A stretch of 64,000 nt of DNA, taken from contig VGYZ01000006.1 in NCBI GenBank assembly GCA_016872795.1, positions 1 through 64,000 on the forward strand, given 5' to 3'. This document shows, one piece after another, positions 1 to 9,972 of the stretch (position 1 is its first letter; each line of letters begins with the position of its first letter). Below the pieces are notes generated by a model, which saw only the letters and a list, made by a program, of their open reading frames with translations, ran no database searches and had not been told where the DNA came from. This DNA is from Planctomycetota bacterium. GTDB taxonomy: Bacteria; Planctomycetota; UBA1135; GCA-002686595. The translations under genes were made by a program, and so were the position numbers.

Positions 1-90
1 GCACGCAGCGCTCGGAACGGCCTTGGCCGCGCAGCATGCGCAAGCTGTCAGGAGCCCGCCGCCCCACGCTGCCTCCACGCTCGACCGACC

Positions 91-1506
91 ATGAGTCTTC
101 ACCGCCTGCTGTCGCTCGCACCCATCGCGCTCTCTCCGCTCGTTGCGGCTCAGTCGAGCGCCGCGCCCGCCAAGGCCGAGCCCTGGCGCCTCGAGTCCGC
201 ACTCGGCCTCCCGGAGTGGCTCTCGCTCTCGGGCACCCAGCGCACGCGCTTCGAGTACCTCGACGGGCAGTTCCGCGCCAACAGCAGCAATCCCCCGAAG
301 ACCTACGACGACAGCGACCACCTCTTCGCGCTGCGCACCACCCTGCGCGCCGACATGCGGCTCGAGAGCTTCATCGCCACCGCCGAGCTGATGGACTCGC
401 GCCAGTACGAAGCGGACACGGGCTCGGCGCTCGACACCACGACTGTGAACGCGGCTGAGTTCGTGCAGGTTTTCGCCGGCTACGCGGGCAAGGGCGTCGT
501 GCGCGAAGGCGACACGACGACGGCCATCGTCGGGCGCCACACGATGGACCTCGGCAACCGCCGTCTCGTGGCGCGCAACGACTTCCGCAACACGACCAAC
601 AACTTCGACGGCATCAACCTGCTGTGGGAGAGCGCCTCGAAGAGCTCGCTGCGCGCGTTCTACACGCTGCCGGTGCGCCGCCTGCCCACGGACGAGGCGA
701 GCCTGCTCGACAACGGCGTCGAGCTCGACGAGAGCACTCGCCAGGTTCAGTTCTGGGGTCTCTACGGCACGCTCGCGGAGCTCTTCCCGAAGGTGCAGGC
801 CGAGCTCTACTGGCTCGAGCTCGACGAGCAGGACTCGGCCGGTCTCGCGACCGCCGACCGCGACCTGACCACGCTCGGCCTGCGCTCCCTGCGCAAGCCG
901 GCCAAGGGCGAGTTCGACTTCGAGCTCGAGAGCGCGTGGCAGTTCGGCAGCTCCCACTCGAACACGACCTCAGGCGTCGAGCTCGACCACCGCGCGCGCT
1001 TCCACCACCTCGAGGCCGGCTACACCTTCGACGCGAGCTGGAAGCCGCGCCTGGCGTTCCAATACGACCTCGCCACCGGCGACGACAGCGCGAGCGACGG
1101 CGAAAACAACCGCTTCGACACGCTCTTCGGCGCGCGCCGCTGGGAGCTCGGCCCCACCGGCATCTTCGGTGCGCTCGCGCGAGCCAATCTTGTCTCACCC
1201 GGCTGGCGCGTGACCGCGAACCCGAGCGACGCGCTCGACCTGATGTTCGTGCACCGCCTCGCGCACCTCGAGTCCGACACGGATGCCTACACGCCGGGCA
1301 ATGTGCGCGATCCCTCGGGCAACTCCGGCGACGAGGTCGGCCAGCTCGTCGAATTCCGCGCGCGCTGGAGCGTGCTGCCGGGCAACATCACGCTCGACTT
1401 CGGCGTCGCGCACCTGTTCGCCGGCGAGTTTCTCGACAGCGCGCCGAACGCCACCGGCAACGGCGACACGAGCTATGTCTACCTGCAGACGCTGCTCTCG
1501 TTCTGA
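91..1506 (+). CDS. alginate-export-type outer-membrane porin
   Basis: This 471-residue protein starts with a Sec signal peptide of about 20 residues ending near AAQSSA. It is then rich in alternating amphipathic strands and ends in a terminal phenylalanine (LLSF), the usual C-terminal signal of an outer-membrane beta-barrel. The opening segment SGTQRTRFEYLDGQF and the overall length match the alginate export porin family (Alginate_exp), which passes anionic polysaccharides or small solutes through the outer membrane. The substrate cannot be read from the sequence; the family is widespread outside alginate producers. It stands alone, followed by an opposite-strand gene. The ATG at 91 directly precedes the signal peptide, so the start is fairly secure. 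Confidence 0.75.
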   Translation: MSLHRLLSLAPIALSPLVAAQSSAAPAKAEPWRLESALGLPEWLSLSGTQRTRFEYLDGQFRANSSNPPKTYDDSDHLFALRTTLRADMRLESFIATAELMDSRQYEADTGSALDTTTVNAAEFVQVFAGYAGKGVVREGDTTTAIVGRHTMDLGNRRLVARNDFRNTTNNFDGINLLWESASKSSLRAFYTLPVRRLPTDEASLLDNGVELDESTRQVQFWGLYGTLAELFPKVQAELYWLELDEQDSAGLATADRDLTTLGLRSLRKPAKGEFDFELESAWQFGSSHSNTTSGVELDHRARFHHLEAGYTFDASWKPRLAFQYDLATGDDSASDGENNRFDTLFGARRWELGPTGIFGALARANLVSPGWRVTANPSDALDLMFVHRLAHLESDTDAYTPGNVRDPSGNSGDEVGQLVEFRARWSVLPGNITLDFGVAHLFAGEFLDSAPNATGNGDTSYVYLQTLLSF

Positions 1507-1644
1507 GAGCGGCGTCGATCGGCTGCGCGCGCAAGTTGACGCGCAACAGGTCGCTCGGCCCTTGTTCGAAGGCCCGGCGCCCGGCGGTGTCCTGCAAGGT
1601 CGAGGCCGTGCTCGGCGCGACGCTGAGCGATCCTGCCGACAACC

Positions 1645-2028
1645 TCAGCCTTCGCGAATGCTCTCGAAGGGCAGGCGGGTGTCGGCGAACATGTGCCACA
1701 AACACACGAGGCCCCCGCAAACCTCGGCGCGAATCGCGATCGGAATGCGCCACGCGCGATCCCGGCGGCCGCGGATCGAACCGGACGCGTGCCCCAAGAG
1801 CAGCACTCCGCCCGCGCCGGGCTGCTCCTTCTCGATCTCGATCTGGTAGTCGGGGAAGGTGGCGAAGTAGCCGCGCCAGCCCTCCATGAGCGTCTCCCGG
1901 CCCTCGAAGTGGCGCCCGTGGGCGTCGACGACGGCAACCTCGGGAGCGAGCGTGACGGCCACGCCGAGCGGGTCGCGACGGTTGATGGCGGCGATCGTGC
2001 CGCGCACGGAGTCGAGGTCGGAGCTCAC
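1645..2028 (-). CDS. SnoaL/NTF2-fold protein
   Basis: A protein of about 127 residues starting at a GTG (2026-2028); an upstream ATG at 2109 is also possible but would add a low-complexity Arg-rich leader. The pattern of an N-terminal helix (LDSVRGTIAAINRRDP), then 'VDAHGRHFEGRETLMEGWRGYF' style residues and 'FPDYQIEI', is typical of the SnoaL-like branch of the NTF2 cone fold. Members include polyketide cyclases, ester cyclases and many small enzymes or binding proteins of unknown function. No catalytic assignment is possible. It is divergent from the DUF4920 lipoprotein gene, and their starts lie about 90 bp apart. Confidence 0.55.
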   Translation of the reverse strand: MSSDLDSVRGTIAAINRRDPLGVAVTLAPEVAVVDAHGRHFEGRETLMEGWRGYFATFPDYQIEIEKEQPGAGGVLLLGHASGSIRGRRDRAWRIPIAIRAEVCGGLVCLWHMFADTRLPFESIREG

Positions 2029-2117
2029 GGAGGCAGAGCCTGGTCGCTCGGCCGTTCGGCGTCGACCTGCGGTGCGGCCCGTTGCCACGGCGCGCGACAC
2101 GCAGCACACTCTGCGCC

Positions 2118-2480
2118 ATGAAATGCACGCTCACCATCGCCTTGGCGCTGCTCGCCGCCTGCACTTCGACACCCAAGGACAGCTACGGTGTCGGCGCCCA
2201 TGGCACGCCGCGCGTCGAGGCCACAGCGCTGATCTCGAATCCGGCCCTCTACGACGGCAAGCCCGTGCTCTTCACGGGCACGATCGACACGGTGTGCGAG
2301 CGGGCCGGTTGCTGGATGCGTTTCGGCTCGGGCGATGACGCGCTGCTCGTCACCTTCAAGGACCGCGCCTTCACGCTCCCGCTCGACTGCGCCGGCCGCA
2401 GGGCGAATGTCGAAGGCGTGTTCACGCTGCGCCCCGATGGCAAGCGCACCTTCGTCGCCACCGGCGTGCAGCTGTTGTGA
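2118..2480 (+). CDS. DUF4920-type lipoprotein
   Basis: A 120-residue protein with a clear lipoprotein signal (hydrophobic stretch ending LLAAC, with Cys about residue 15). The mature part holds the segment GKPVLFTGTIDTVCERAGCWM, matching the OB-like DUF4920 family in which a conserved C-x4-GCW motif follows a strand. The ATG at 2118 is chosen over an in-frame ATG at 2082 because it puts the signal peptide at the N-terminus. The function of the family is unknown; the paired Cys residues could bind metal or form a disulfide, which is inference. It runs into the convergent small membrane protein gene with a gap of only 2 bases. Confidence 0.7.
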   Translation: MKCTLTIALALLAACTSTPKDSYGVGAHGTPRVEATALISNPALYDGKPVLFTGTIDTVCERAGCWMRFGSGDDALLVTFKDRAFTLPLDCAGRRANVEGVFTLRPDGKRTFVATGVQLL

Positions 2481-2482
2481 GC

Positions 2483-2752
2483 TCAGGCACGGCTGACGCT
2501 GCCGCGCGAACCGCCGAGCACGCCGAGGTCCGCGAGCACGGCGAGCGTGACGCCGACCGTGTACAGCCCCGACACTTCGCCGTGGCTGTTGATGATCCAC
2601 GCGTACGCGATGGTCGTGAGCGGCAGGAACACAAAGCCGAGCAGCGGCCATGCCACGCTCTCGTAGGCCGTGTCGAGATAGTCGGCGAGCCACAGCACCG
2701 CGAGCACGAGCCGCGGGAACGCAAGTCCGAGACAGCCGAGAAGACAGCCCAT
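2483..2752 (-). CDS. small three-helix membrane protein
   Basis: An 89-residue protein with three predicted membrane segments: about residues 3-22, 34-54 and 64-82. The pattern of a first helix, then a conserved-looking 'WPLLGFVFLPLTTIAYAW' segment and 'GEVSGLYTVGV', resembles a small uncharacterised membrane family also seen in actinobacteria. No catalytic residues are apparent and no function is assigned. It converges on the DUF4920 lipoprotein gene and lies about 46 bases beyond the stop of the upstream sulfatase gene on the same strand, so it could be cotranscribed with the sulfatase. Confidence 0.6.
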   Translation of the reverse strand: MGCLLGCLGLAFPRLVLAVLWLADYLDTAYESVAWPLLGFVFLPLTTIAYAWIINSHGEVSGLYTVGVTLAVLADLGVLGGSRGSVSRA

Positions 2753-2798
2753 CGTGGGGCTAGTGTCCGCTCCGCGCTCGCGAGGTCAAGCACCCGCC

Positions 2799-4145
2799 TC
2801 AGGGCAGGGAGAGATCGAGCCAATCCTGCAGGCGTGCGAGCGCCTGCTGCTGCTCGCCGTCGAGGGGCCCCAAGTTGAGGTCGGCACCCTCGCGGTCGAG
2901 GCCCTCGAGGTCGAAGAACGCGTCCGGCTGGCCCGAGCGCCGGATCAGCTTCCAGCGCTCGTCGCGGATCATCGCGCCCTGCTGCGTGTACGGCCCGAAA
3001 CCGTTGGGCTCGAACCTGTCGACCAACACATAGGACCGCAGCGGTGGTGTCGCGACATCGGCGAGGTACGGCGCAAGGTCGATGCCGTCGATCACGCGGT
3101 TGTCGCCGACGCCCTGCGCGAGGTCCGCGTCGAACAGGCCCACGATGGTCGGGAACAGATCGACGGTCTGCACGAGCGACCCGCAACGCTGGCCGCGCGC
3201 CGCGACCCGATGGCCTGAGATCACGAGCGGCACGCGCACGCCGCCCTCGAACAGCGAGCCCTTCGACTGGCTCGGAATCGACGGCGGGACCACGACCTGC
3301 TGAGGCGAGCCGTTGTCGCCGAGCACAATCACCGTGGTGCGGGCGCGCATGGCGGGCGGGATTCCGTCGAGCAAGCGGCCGAGCTCCGTGTCGAGCGCCT
3401 GCATCATCGCGCAGTAGTGCTCGTACGGCGTGGCCGCAGGATCGCCCGCGAGGGAGTATGTGTGCAGGTGCGCCGGCGGAGCGTGCAGCGGCGTGTGCGC
3501 CGCGTTGAAACCCAACCACAGAAACCACGGCTCCGGCATGGCGGCGATGCGGCCGAGCGCGTCGTTCACCTGATCGGTCGTCGCGTACACATCGCTCGAG
3601 AAGCGCACGCCGTTGCGGACCTTCGCGTAGTTGAAGTAGGTCTGGTTGGTGAACAGGTTGCCGAGCGGTCCTTCGAACCACTCGAAGCCCTGCAAGTTCG
3701 GATGATCCTCGCCACCGACGCTCGCGGAACCGAGGTGCCACTTGCCGATCGCGGAACTCGCGATGGAACGCGGACTGCCGGCCGCGAGCACTTCTGGCAG
3801 CGTGCGCTCGCTGAGCTCGAGCGCGGGCTCCGGCAGGAGCTCCTCGATCGAATGGCCGATGCCGGTTCGTAACGACTTGCGACCCGTGAGCACCGCCGCG
3901 CGCGTCGGCGAGCAGCTCGGCGGCGTGTAGCAGCGCTCGAACAGCACGCCGTCCGCGATGAGCGCGTCGATGTTCGGCGTCGGCGGGAAGCTCGGGTGCA
4001 CGCCGTAGCTGCCGAGCATGTCGACTCCGACGTCGTCGAGCACCAACACCAGCACATTGGCGGGCTCGAGCGGCGGCGGATTGCTGCCGCCGCAGGAGGC
4101 GAGCAGCGCGAGTGCGACGGGGGTGCTGCGGGTCAACGAGGACAT
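2799..4145 (-). CDS. sulfatase, lipoprotein form (CSPTR motif)
   Basis: A 448-residue type I sulfatase, expected to hydrolyse sulfate esters after its active-site cysteine is converted to formylglycine. The activation motif is CSPTR at residues 78-82 followed by AAVLTGR; early metal ligands appear as LDDVG near residue 37, GKWHLG is present, and GDNGS with a downstream Lys region is intact. The ATG at 4145 is preferred because it gives a lipoprotein signal with Cys18 (ALLASC); an in-frame ATG at 4187 would add 14 residues. It is closely related to the sulfatases at 43236 and 44702 (shared AHTPLHAPPA and LDTE-GRLL blocks), so the three are paralogs. Substrate unknown. Confidence 0.88.
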   Translation of the reverse strand: MSSLTRSTPVALALLASCGGSNPPPLEPANVLVLVLDDVGVDMLGSYGVHPSFPPTPNIDALIADGVLFERCYTPPSCSPTRAAVLTGRKSLRTGIGHSIEELLPEPALELSERTLPEVLAAGSPRSIASSAIGKWHLGSASVGGEDHPNLQGFEWFEGPLGNLFTNQTYFNYAKVRNGVRFSSDVYATTDQVNDALGRIAAMPEPWFLWLGFNAAHTPLHAPPAHLHTYSLAGDPAATPYEHYCAMMQALDTELGRLLDGIPPAMRARTTVIVLGDNGSPQQVVVPPSIPSQSKGSLFEGGVRVPLVISGHRVAARGQRCGSLVQTVDLFPTIVGLFDADLAQGVGDNRVIDGIDLAPYLADVATPPLRSYVLVDRFEPNGFGPYTQQGAMIRDERWKLIRRSGQPDAFFDLEGLDREGADLNLGPLDGEQQQALARLQDWLDLSLP

Positions 4146-4205
4146 TGATACATGAGACAGCGAGCCGAGGATGCTAGGCCGATTCAATCGACCGGCAGGC
4201 GCATT

Positions 4206-5444
4206 TCACTCTCGGAACGCGAGCCCGCGCAATGCGCCGATTCCCGCGCATGCCACTACGACCCACGCGCTGGGAGCTTCCTTCCAAAGCAGGGCGCCGA
4301 AAGCGGCCAGCGCGAGCCCGAGCGCGAAGGGGTCCAGCTCGCCCCGCGCGTCGACGAGCACCTTGGCCCCAAACCACAGGGCCACCATCCCCACCACACC
4401 GACCACCGTCGCGGTGATGCCCGCGAGCGCCCCTGCGAGCCGCACCGAGCCGCGCAGGCGTTCGATGTAGGGCGCGCCGACGAAGATCCACAGGAAGCAG
4501 GGCAGGAAGGTCACCCATGTGACCAGCGCCGCCGAGAGGCTCGCGCTCGCGAGCGGGGAGAGCGCCCCGTCGGCTCGCCAGCCGCCGAGGAAGCCGACGA
4601 ACTGCACCACCATGATCAGCGGACCGGGCGTCGTCTCCGCCAGCCCGAGCCCCGCGAGCATCTCCGGCGCCGAGAGCCAGCGGAAACGCTCGACCGCGCT
4701 CTCGGCCACATGCGGCAGCACCGCGTAGGCGCCGCCGAAGGTCACGCAGGCCGTCTCGCTGAAGAACAGCCCCTGCTGCACGAGCACCCCGTCCCAACCC
4801 TGCAGGACTCCCGCGAGTCCCACCGGCAGCCACCACAGGAGCAGGCACGCGAGCGCCACGCGCAGGGTCGAGGCGAGCGGCACGGGCGCGCTCGGCGCGC
4901 TCTTCAGCGCAACGGCAGGCCGCAGCGCGAGCGCGCCCATCAGCGCGCCCGCCAGCACGAGCGAGGGAAAGGACAGCCAGTGCAGCGCGCTCGCCCCGAG
5001 CGCGAACAGGGCCAGCGCGACGCCGGGCCAGCTGCGGCAGGAACGCCGCGCGAGCCGCGGGATCGCGCCCGCGATCAGCGCCAGCACCGCCGCCTGCAGC
5101 CCCGCGAACGCCGCGGCCACCGTCGGCACCTCGCCGTGCGCGATGTACAGCCACGACAGCCCCCACAGCAAGAGCGCCGATGGCAGCACGAACAGCGCAC
5201 CGGCCACGACCCCGCCGAGGCGACCGTGCAGCAACCAGCCGATGTAGGTCGCGAGCTGCTGCGCCTCCGGCCCGGGCAGCAACATGCAGAAGTTGAGCGC
5301 GTGCGCGAAGCGCTCCTCATCGATCCAGCGGCGGCGCTCGACCACCTCGCGGTGCAGCGCCGCGATCTGGCCCGCGGGCCCGCCGAAGCTCGTGAAGCCG
5401 AGCTGCAGCCAGTACACGAGCGCTTCGCGGAAGGAGACCTGCAT
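4206..5444 (-). CDS. chrA: chromate transporter, two-domain
   Basis: A 412-residue membrane protein built from two homologous halves, as in the long form of the CHR family. The first half has TSFGGPAGQIA and LPGPEAQQLATYIGW; the second repeats the pattern as VTFGGAYAVLPH and AETTPGPLIMVVQFVGF. Such proteins export chromate by proton or sulfate coupled transport in the inner membrane, giving chromate resistance; some members may carry other oxyanions. The ATG at 5444 begins MQVSFREALVYW, the usual N-terminus; the frame is open further upstream but encodes no helix. No regulator is adjacent. It lies divergently from the MltA gene with a gap of about 80 bases. Confidence 0.85.
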   Translation of the reverse strand: MQVSFREALVYWLQLGFTSFGGPAGQIAALHREVVERRRWIDEERFAHALNFCMLLPGPEAQQLATYIGWLLHGRLGGVVAGALFVLPSALLLWGLSWLYIAHGEVPTVAAAFAGLQAAVLALIAGAIPRLARRSCRSWPGVALALFALGASALHWLSFPSLVLAGALMGALALRPAVALKSAPSAPVPLASTLRVALACLLLWWLPVGLAGVLQGWDGVLVQQGLFFSETACVTFGGAYAVLPHVAESAVERFRWLSAPEMLAGLGLAETTPGPLIMVVQFVGFLGGWRADGALSPLASASLSAALVTWVTFLPCFLWIFVGAPYIERLRGSVRLAGALAGITATVVGVVGMVALWFGAKVLVDARGELDPFALGLALAAFGALLWKEAPSAWVVVACAGIGALRGLAFRE

Positions 5445-5523
5445 CGGGGGCCGCGATCCTACGCGAGCGCGCGCAAAAGGCGCATGGAACGAGCGCGTCG
5501 CGCGGGCTACTCTCGCCAGTCCC

Positions 5524-6750
5524 ATGAAGCTGCACCTCGTCCCCGCTCTCGCCCTGCTCCTCGCCGCCGCCTGCCAGACCCCCGACTACGGCCGAGCGCT
5601 GCCCGAAGGCGCGCCGGCCCTGCTCAAGCTCGGCAAGGGCGAGCAGCGCCCCGACTTCAAGGCCAGCTGGGCCGACCGCGACGAGCTGCTTCCCGCGCTC
5701 GAGCGCTCGATCGAGTGGTACGGGCGTCCCTCGTCGAAGGAGCACTTCCCGATCGAAGGCATCACCCACGCGCGCGCGCTCGAGAGTCTCAAGCACTTCC
5801 GCAAGCTGCTCTCGAGCTGCACCGACGAGCGCGACTTCGACGCGAGCGTCGTACTCGACTTCGAGATCTACAAGAGCGCCGGCTGGAACGCGAAGGGCGG
5901 CGGCGTGCTCTTCACGGGCTACTGCACGCCGATCTTGCCGGGCTCGATGACCCGCGACGCGAACTACCGCTGGCCGCTCTACGGAATGCCCGACGACCTC
6001 GTGAAAGGCAAGGACGGCGAGATCCTCGGCCAGAAGCAAGCCGACGGCTCGCTCGCGCCCTACCCGACGCGCGCGGCGATCGAAGCGAGCGCGATGCTGG
6101 CGGGTCGCCATCTCGAGCTCGTGTACCTGAAGGACCCGCTCGACGCGTTCGTGGCGCATGTCAACGGCTCGGCCGTGATCGAGCTCGAGGACGGCAGCGA
6201 GCGACGCTTCGGCTACGCGGCCAAGAACGGTCGCGAGTATGTCTCGCTCGGCAAGATGCTCGTCAAGGACGGCCACATCCAGGCGAGCGATGTGTCGCTG
6301 GCGACGATTCGCGCCTGGGGCGCCGAGCATCCCGAACTGCTGCTCGAGTACATCGACAAGGACGACAGCTTCGTGTTCTTCACGGAGATCTACGGCGATC
6401 CCAAGGGCAGCCTCAATGTCGATGTGACGGGCGGCCGCACGCTGGCCACCGACAAGTCGCTCTTCCCGCGCGGCGGCATCGTGTTCGTCGATGTCGAAGT
6501 GCCCGACCGCAGCTCGCCGCTCAGCTGGTTCCAGCGCCTGTTCACCGCAGACGACGAGGCCTACGGCTCGGCCGTCTACGACCGCTTCATGTTCGATCAG
6601 GACACCGGCGGCGCCATCCGCACGGCCGGTCGCGCCGACATCTACATGGGCATCGGCCCCGAAGCCGAGTGGACCGCGGGCCGCACGAAGAGCCCGGGCC
6701 AGATGTACTACCTCTTCGTGAAGGACGAGGCGCTCCAGTCGCGCCGCTAG
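5524..6750 (+). CDS. mltA: MltA-type lytic murein transglycosylase
   Basis: A 408-residue lipoprotein (signal ending LLAAACQ, Cys about residue 16) with the MltA barrel domain followed by a 3D domain. Near the C-terminus FDQDTGGAIRTAGRADIYMG carries the Asp-rich 3D signature; the family's catalytic Asp lies in this stretch, most likely in the ADIYMG segment. It would cleave the MurNAc-GlcNAc bond of peptidoglycan, leaving a 1,6-anhydro end, while anchored to a membrane. This supports a real peptidoglycan sacculus in the host. It is followed after 32 bases by a small gene on the same strand. Confidence 0.85.
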   Translation: MKLHLVPALALLLAAACQTPDYGRALPEGAPALLKLGKGEQRPDFKASWADRDELLPALERSIEWYGRPSSKEHFPIEGITHARALESLKHFRKLLSSCTDERDFDASVVLDFEIYKSAGWNAKGGGVLFTGYCTPILPGSMTRDANYRWPLYGMPDDLVKGKDGEILGQKQADGSLAPYPTRAAIEASAMLAGRHLELVYLKDPLDAFVAHVNGSAVIELEDGSERRFGYAAKNGREYVSLGKMLVKDGHIQASDVSLATIRAWGAEHPELLLEYIDKDDSFVFFTEIYGDPKGSLNVDVTGGRTLATDKSLFPRGGIVFVDVEVPDRSSPLSWFQRLFTADDEAYGSAVYDRFMFDQDTGGAIRTAGRADIYMGIGPEAEWTAGRTKSPGQMYYLFVKDEALQSRR

Positions 6751-6782
6751 TTCGATCCACGAGCATCCACGGACGAGCTCCC

Positions 6783-7019
6783 ATGCCCAACTACGAGGTC
6801 GTGAAGTACACCGTCGAGCCGGTCGACGGCGACGACCAGATCGCCGTGACGATTCACGCTTCCGACGGCAACAAGTGGGAGTACGGGATTCCGTTCACCC
6901 GCGCGTCAGGTCGCTATCAGTTCCCGGAAATCGATGTGCTCGAGCTCGATTTCGGCGAGGAGTTCGCGCGCGAACTGGTCGAGCAGGTCGAGGCGCTCGT
7001 CGCGAGCCTCTGCAGGTAG
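6783..7019 (+). CDS. small acidic hypothetical protein
   Basis: A 78-residue soluble protein with no signal peptide or membrane segment. It is acidic, starting MPNYEVVKYTVEPVDGDDQI and ending in a helix EFARELVEQVEALVASL. I do not recognise a family. The alternation of beta-forming stretches in the first 50 residues with a C-terminal helix suggests a compact alpha/beta domain. It begins 32 bases after the MltA gene and is probably cotranscribed with it. The stop is 4 bases from the stop of the convergent TPR lipoprotein gene. Confidence 0.55.
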   Translation: MPNYEVVKYTVEPVDGDDQIAVTIHASDGNKWEYGIPFTRASGRYQFPEIDVLELDFGEEFARELVEQVEALVASLCR

Positions 7020-7023
7020 CGGT

Positions 7024-8004
7024 TCACTCGCGCGCGAGGTCCGCGAGCCAACGCTCGCCGGCCTCGACATCGTCGCCGCTGCGCCGGAGCGCTTCGACGT
7101 AGCGCGCGCCCGCCGCGAGGGCGAGCTCGCGGTCGCCGCGCCGGCGATAGAACTCGGCGATGCGCCGCAGCACCTTGATGGCGTTCAGATCGAGCTCGAG
7201 CGCGCGTCGGTACTCCGCGCCGGCCTCATCGAGACGCTGTTCGCTCTCGTGCAGCAATCCAAGGAGGAAGTGGCCGTCGACGGAGGTCGGATCGAGCTCG
7301 AGCGCGCGCGCGATCCAGCGCTCGGCCAGCGTGGCGTCGAGCGCGCCGCGCTCGGCCGCTGGAAACTCGAAGTACATCGTCGCCGCATACAGCAGGCGCT
7401 CCGCATCGCTCTCGCCGAGCGCGAGCGCGTGCTCGTAGGCCGTGACCGCGCCAGCGCAGTCACCCACACCGCGTCGCGCGCGCGCGAGCAGCACCCATGT
7501 CTCCGCGTCGCCGCCGCCGAGCGCGATGCGACGCTCGAGCAGCGGCGCAGCGCCGAGCTCGAGTCCGAGCTCGAAGCGCAAGCGCGCAAGGGCCAGCAAG
7601 GTGGCGACTCGCTCCGGATCGAGCTCGAGCACGCGCTCGAGGTGCGGTTCGGCCGCGCGGCGGAAGCCCGAGCGCAGCATCACCTCTGCCAGTCCCTCGA
7701 GCAGGTCGATCTGGTCTGGCGAAGTCTCGAGAGCGTGTTCGAGCAAGCGCTGCGCGGTCGCGCTCGAGCCCGCCTCGCACAGCGCCATGGCGCACTCCAC
7801 ATAGGCCGCAGCCGCGCCATCGCCGCCGCGCAGGCCGAGCTCGTACCACACGCTAGCGGACTGGCTCCAGTCGCCGCGCTCGCCCGCGGCCCGCGCGAGA
7901 GTCGGCGAGGCCTTCTGGGGCTCGGCCATGCGCCCCACGCGGAGATCGTCGGAAGCGCAAGCGACGAGCGCTAAAGCTGCGAGCGGAAGGAGGCGCTGGA
8001 GCAT
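7024..8004 (-). CDS. tetratricopeptide-repeat lipoprotein
   Basis: A 326-residue protein with a lipoprotein signal (LALVACAS, Cys about residue 15) and most of its length made of TPR helix pairs. Recurrent TPR cores include '[17 protein letters not shown]', '[15 protein letters not shown]' and '[16 protein letters not shown]'. TPR scaffolds mediate protein-protein contacts; a periplasmic one on a lipid anchor could organise envelope complexes, but no partner is visible. The ATG at 8004 is chosen because it starts the signal peptide; the frame is open for another 41 codons upstream. It is divergent from the MoxR gene by about 70 bases. Confidence 0.75.
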   Translation of the reverse strand: MLQRLLPLAALALVACASDDLRVGRMAEPQKASPTLARAAGERGDWSQSASVWYELGLRGGDGAAAAYVECAMALCEAGSSATAQRLLEHALETSPDQIDLLEGLAEVMLRSGFRRAAEPHLERVLELDPERVATLLALARLRFELGLELGAAPLLERRIALGGGDAETWVLLARARRGVGDCAGAVTAYEHALALGESDAERLLYAATMYFEFPAAERGALDATLAERWIARALELDPTSVDGHFLLGLLHESEQRLDEAGAEYRRALELDLNAIKVLRRIAEFYRRRGDRELALAAGARYVEALRRSGDDVEAGERWLADLARE

Positions 8005-8074
8005 GGCGGCGCGCAGGATAGCGTCGCGGGCGCGCGGCCGTGCGACGGAGCGCGGGCCTTGGCATGATGAAGCC

Positions 8075-9088
<1,014 letters not shown>

Positions 9089-9117
9089 AGCCCGCGCGGC
9101 CTGCTACGATTCAGAGC

Positions 9118-9972
9118 ATGGACTGTCGGCTGACGGTGGCGCAGACGAACCCGGCACTGGGGAACATAGGCCGCAACCTCGAGGAGCACATCGCGCAGGT
9201 CGAAGCCGCGCGCCGCGGCGGCTCGCAGGTGATCGTGTTCCCCGAGCTCTCGCTCACCGGTTACTTTCTCAAGGATCAGACCGCCGAGGTCGCGCTCTCG
9301 ATCAAGTCGCGCGAGTTCGCGCGACTCGCGGAGCTCTCGCGCGACATCTCTATCGCGGTCGGCTTCGTCGAGCGCTCCGACGACGGTCGCATCTACAACT
9401 CCGTCGCGTTTCTGGAGGACGGCGCGGTGCTGCATGTGCATCGCAAGGTGCACCTCGTCACCTACGGCATGTTCGACGAGATGCGGGAGTTCGCGGCCGG
9501 CGATTCCTTCACGACATTCCGCTCGCGCCACGGGCGCTTCGGCCTGCTCGTGTGCGAAGACGCCTGGCATGTCTCCAGCGGCTACCAGCACTTCCTCGCC
9601 GGTGCCGACGCGCTGCTGGTCATGTGCTGCAGCCCCGGTCGCGGCGTCGACGGCGGAGCGCGCGAGCTCGCCAGCGAGCACACCTGGCGCACGCTGCTCG
9701 AGGCCTATGGGCTCCTGTTCCAGACATGGGTCGTCTACTCGAACCGCGTCGGCTGGGAAGACGGCGTGTTCTTCTGGGGCGGCTCGCGCGTGATCGATCC
9801 CTTCGGCGCCGAGAGCGCGCGTCTCCTTGGCCTCGAACCCGGACGCCTCGATGTGCGTCTCACATCCGACGCGCTGCGCCGCGCGCGCGTGGCGACTCCG
9901 CTGCGCCGCGACTCGCGCCCGGACCTGCTCGCGCGCGCGCTCGACCGCCAGAGCGACGGGAGGAGCGCGTGA
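9118..9972 (+). CDS. nitrilase-family glutamine amidase subunit of NAD synthetase
   Basis: A 284-residue carbon-nitrogen hydrolase with the Glu-Lys-Cys triad visible in order: the Glu in VFPELSLTGY, the Lys in HRKVHL and the Cys in CEDAWH. It corresponds to the N-terminal glutaminase domain of glutamine-dependent NAD synthetases and would release ammonia from glutamine for the NadE protein encoded immediately downstream. In most bacteria this domain is fused to NadE in one chain; here it is separate, and its stop overlaps the next start by four bases (GTGA at 9969-9972), implying translational coupling. A general omega-amidase role is the alternative but less likely given the coupling. Confidence 0.8.
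   Translation: MDCRLTVAQTNPALGNIGRNLEEHIAQVEAARRGGSQVIVFPELSLTGYFLKDQTAEVALSIKSREFARLAELSRDISIAVGFVERSDDGRIYNSVAFLEDGAVLHVHRKVHLVTYGMFDEMREFAAGDSFTTFRSRHGRFGLLVCEDAWHVSSGYQHFLAGADALLVMCCSPGRGVDGGARELASEHTWRTLLEAYGLLFQTWVVYSNRVGWEDGVFFWGGSRVIDPFGAESARLLGLEPGRLDVRLTSDALRRARVATPLRRDSRPDLLARALDRQSDGRSA

Noticed and set aside
4152-7019. Very long open frame running through the chromate transporter and MltA genes on the plus strand.
   Set aside because: It is an artefact of high GC: its first half is Arg/Ala/Pro-rich and opposite chrA, and the recognised genes are in other frames; only its last 78 codons (6783-7019) are a gene.
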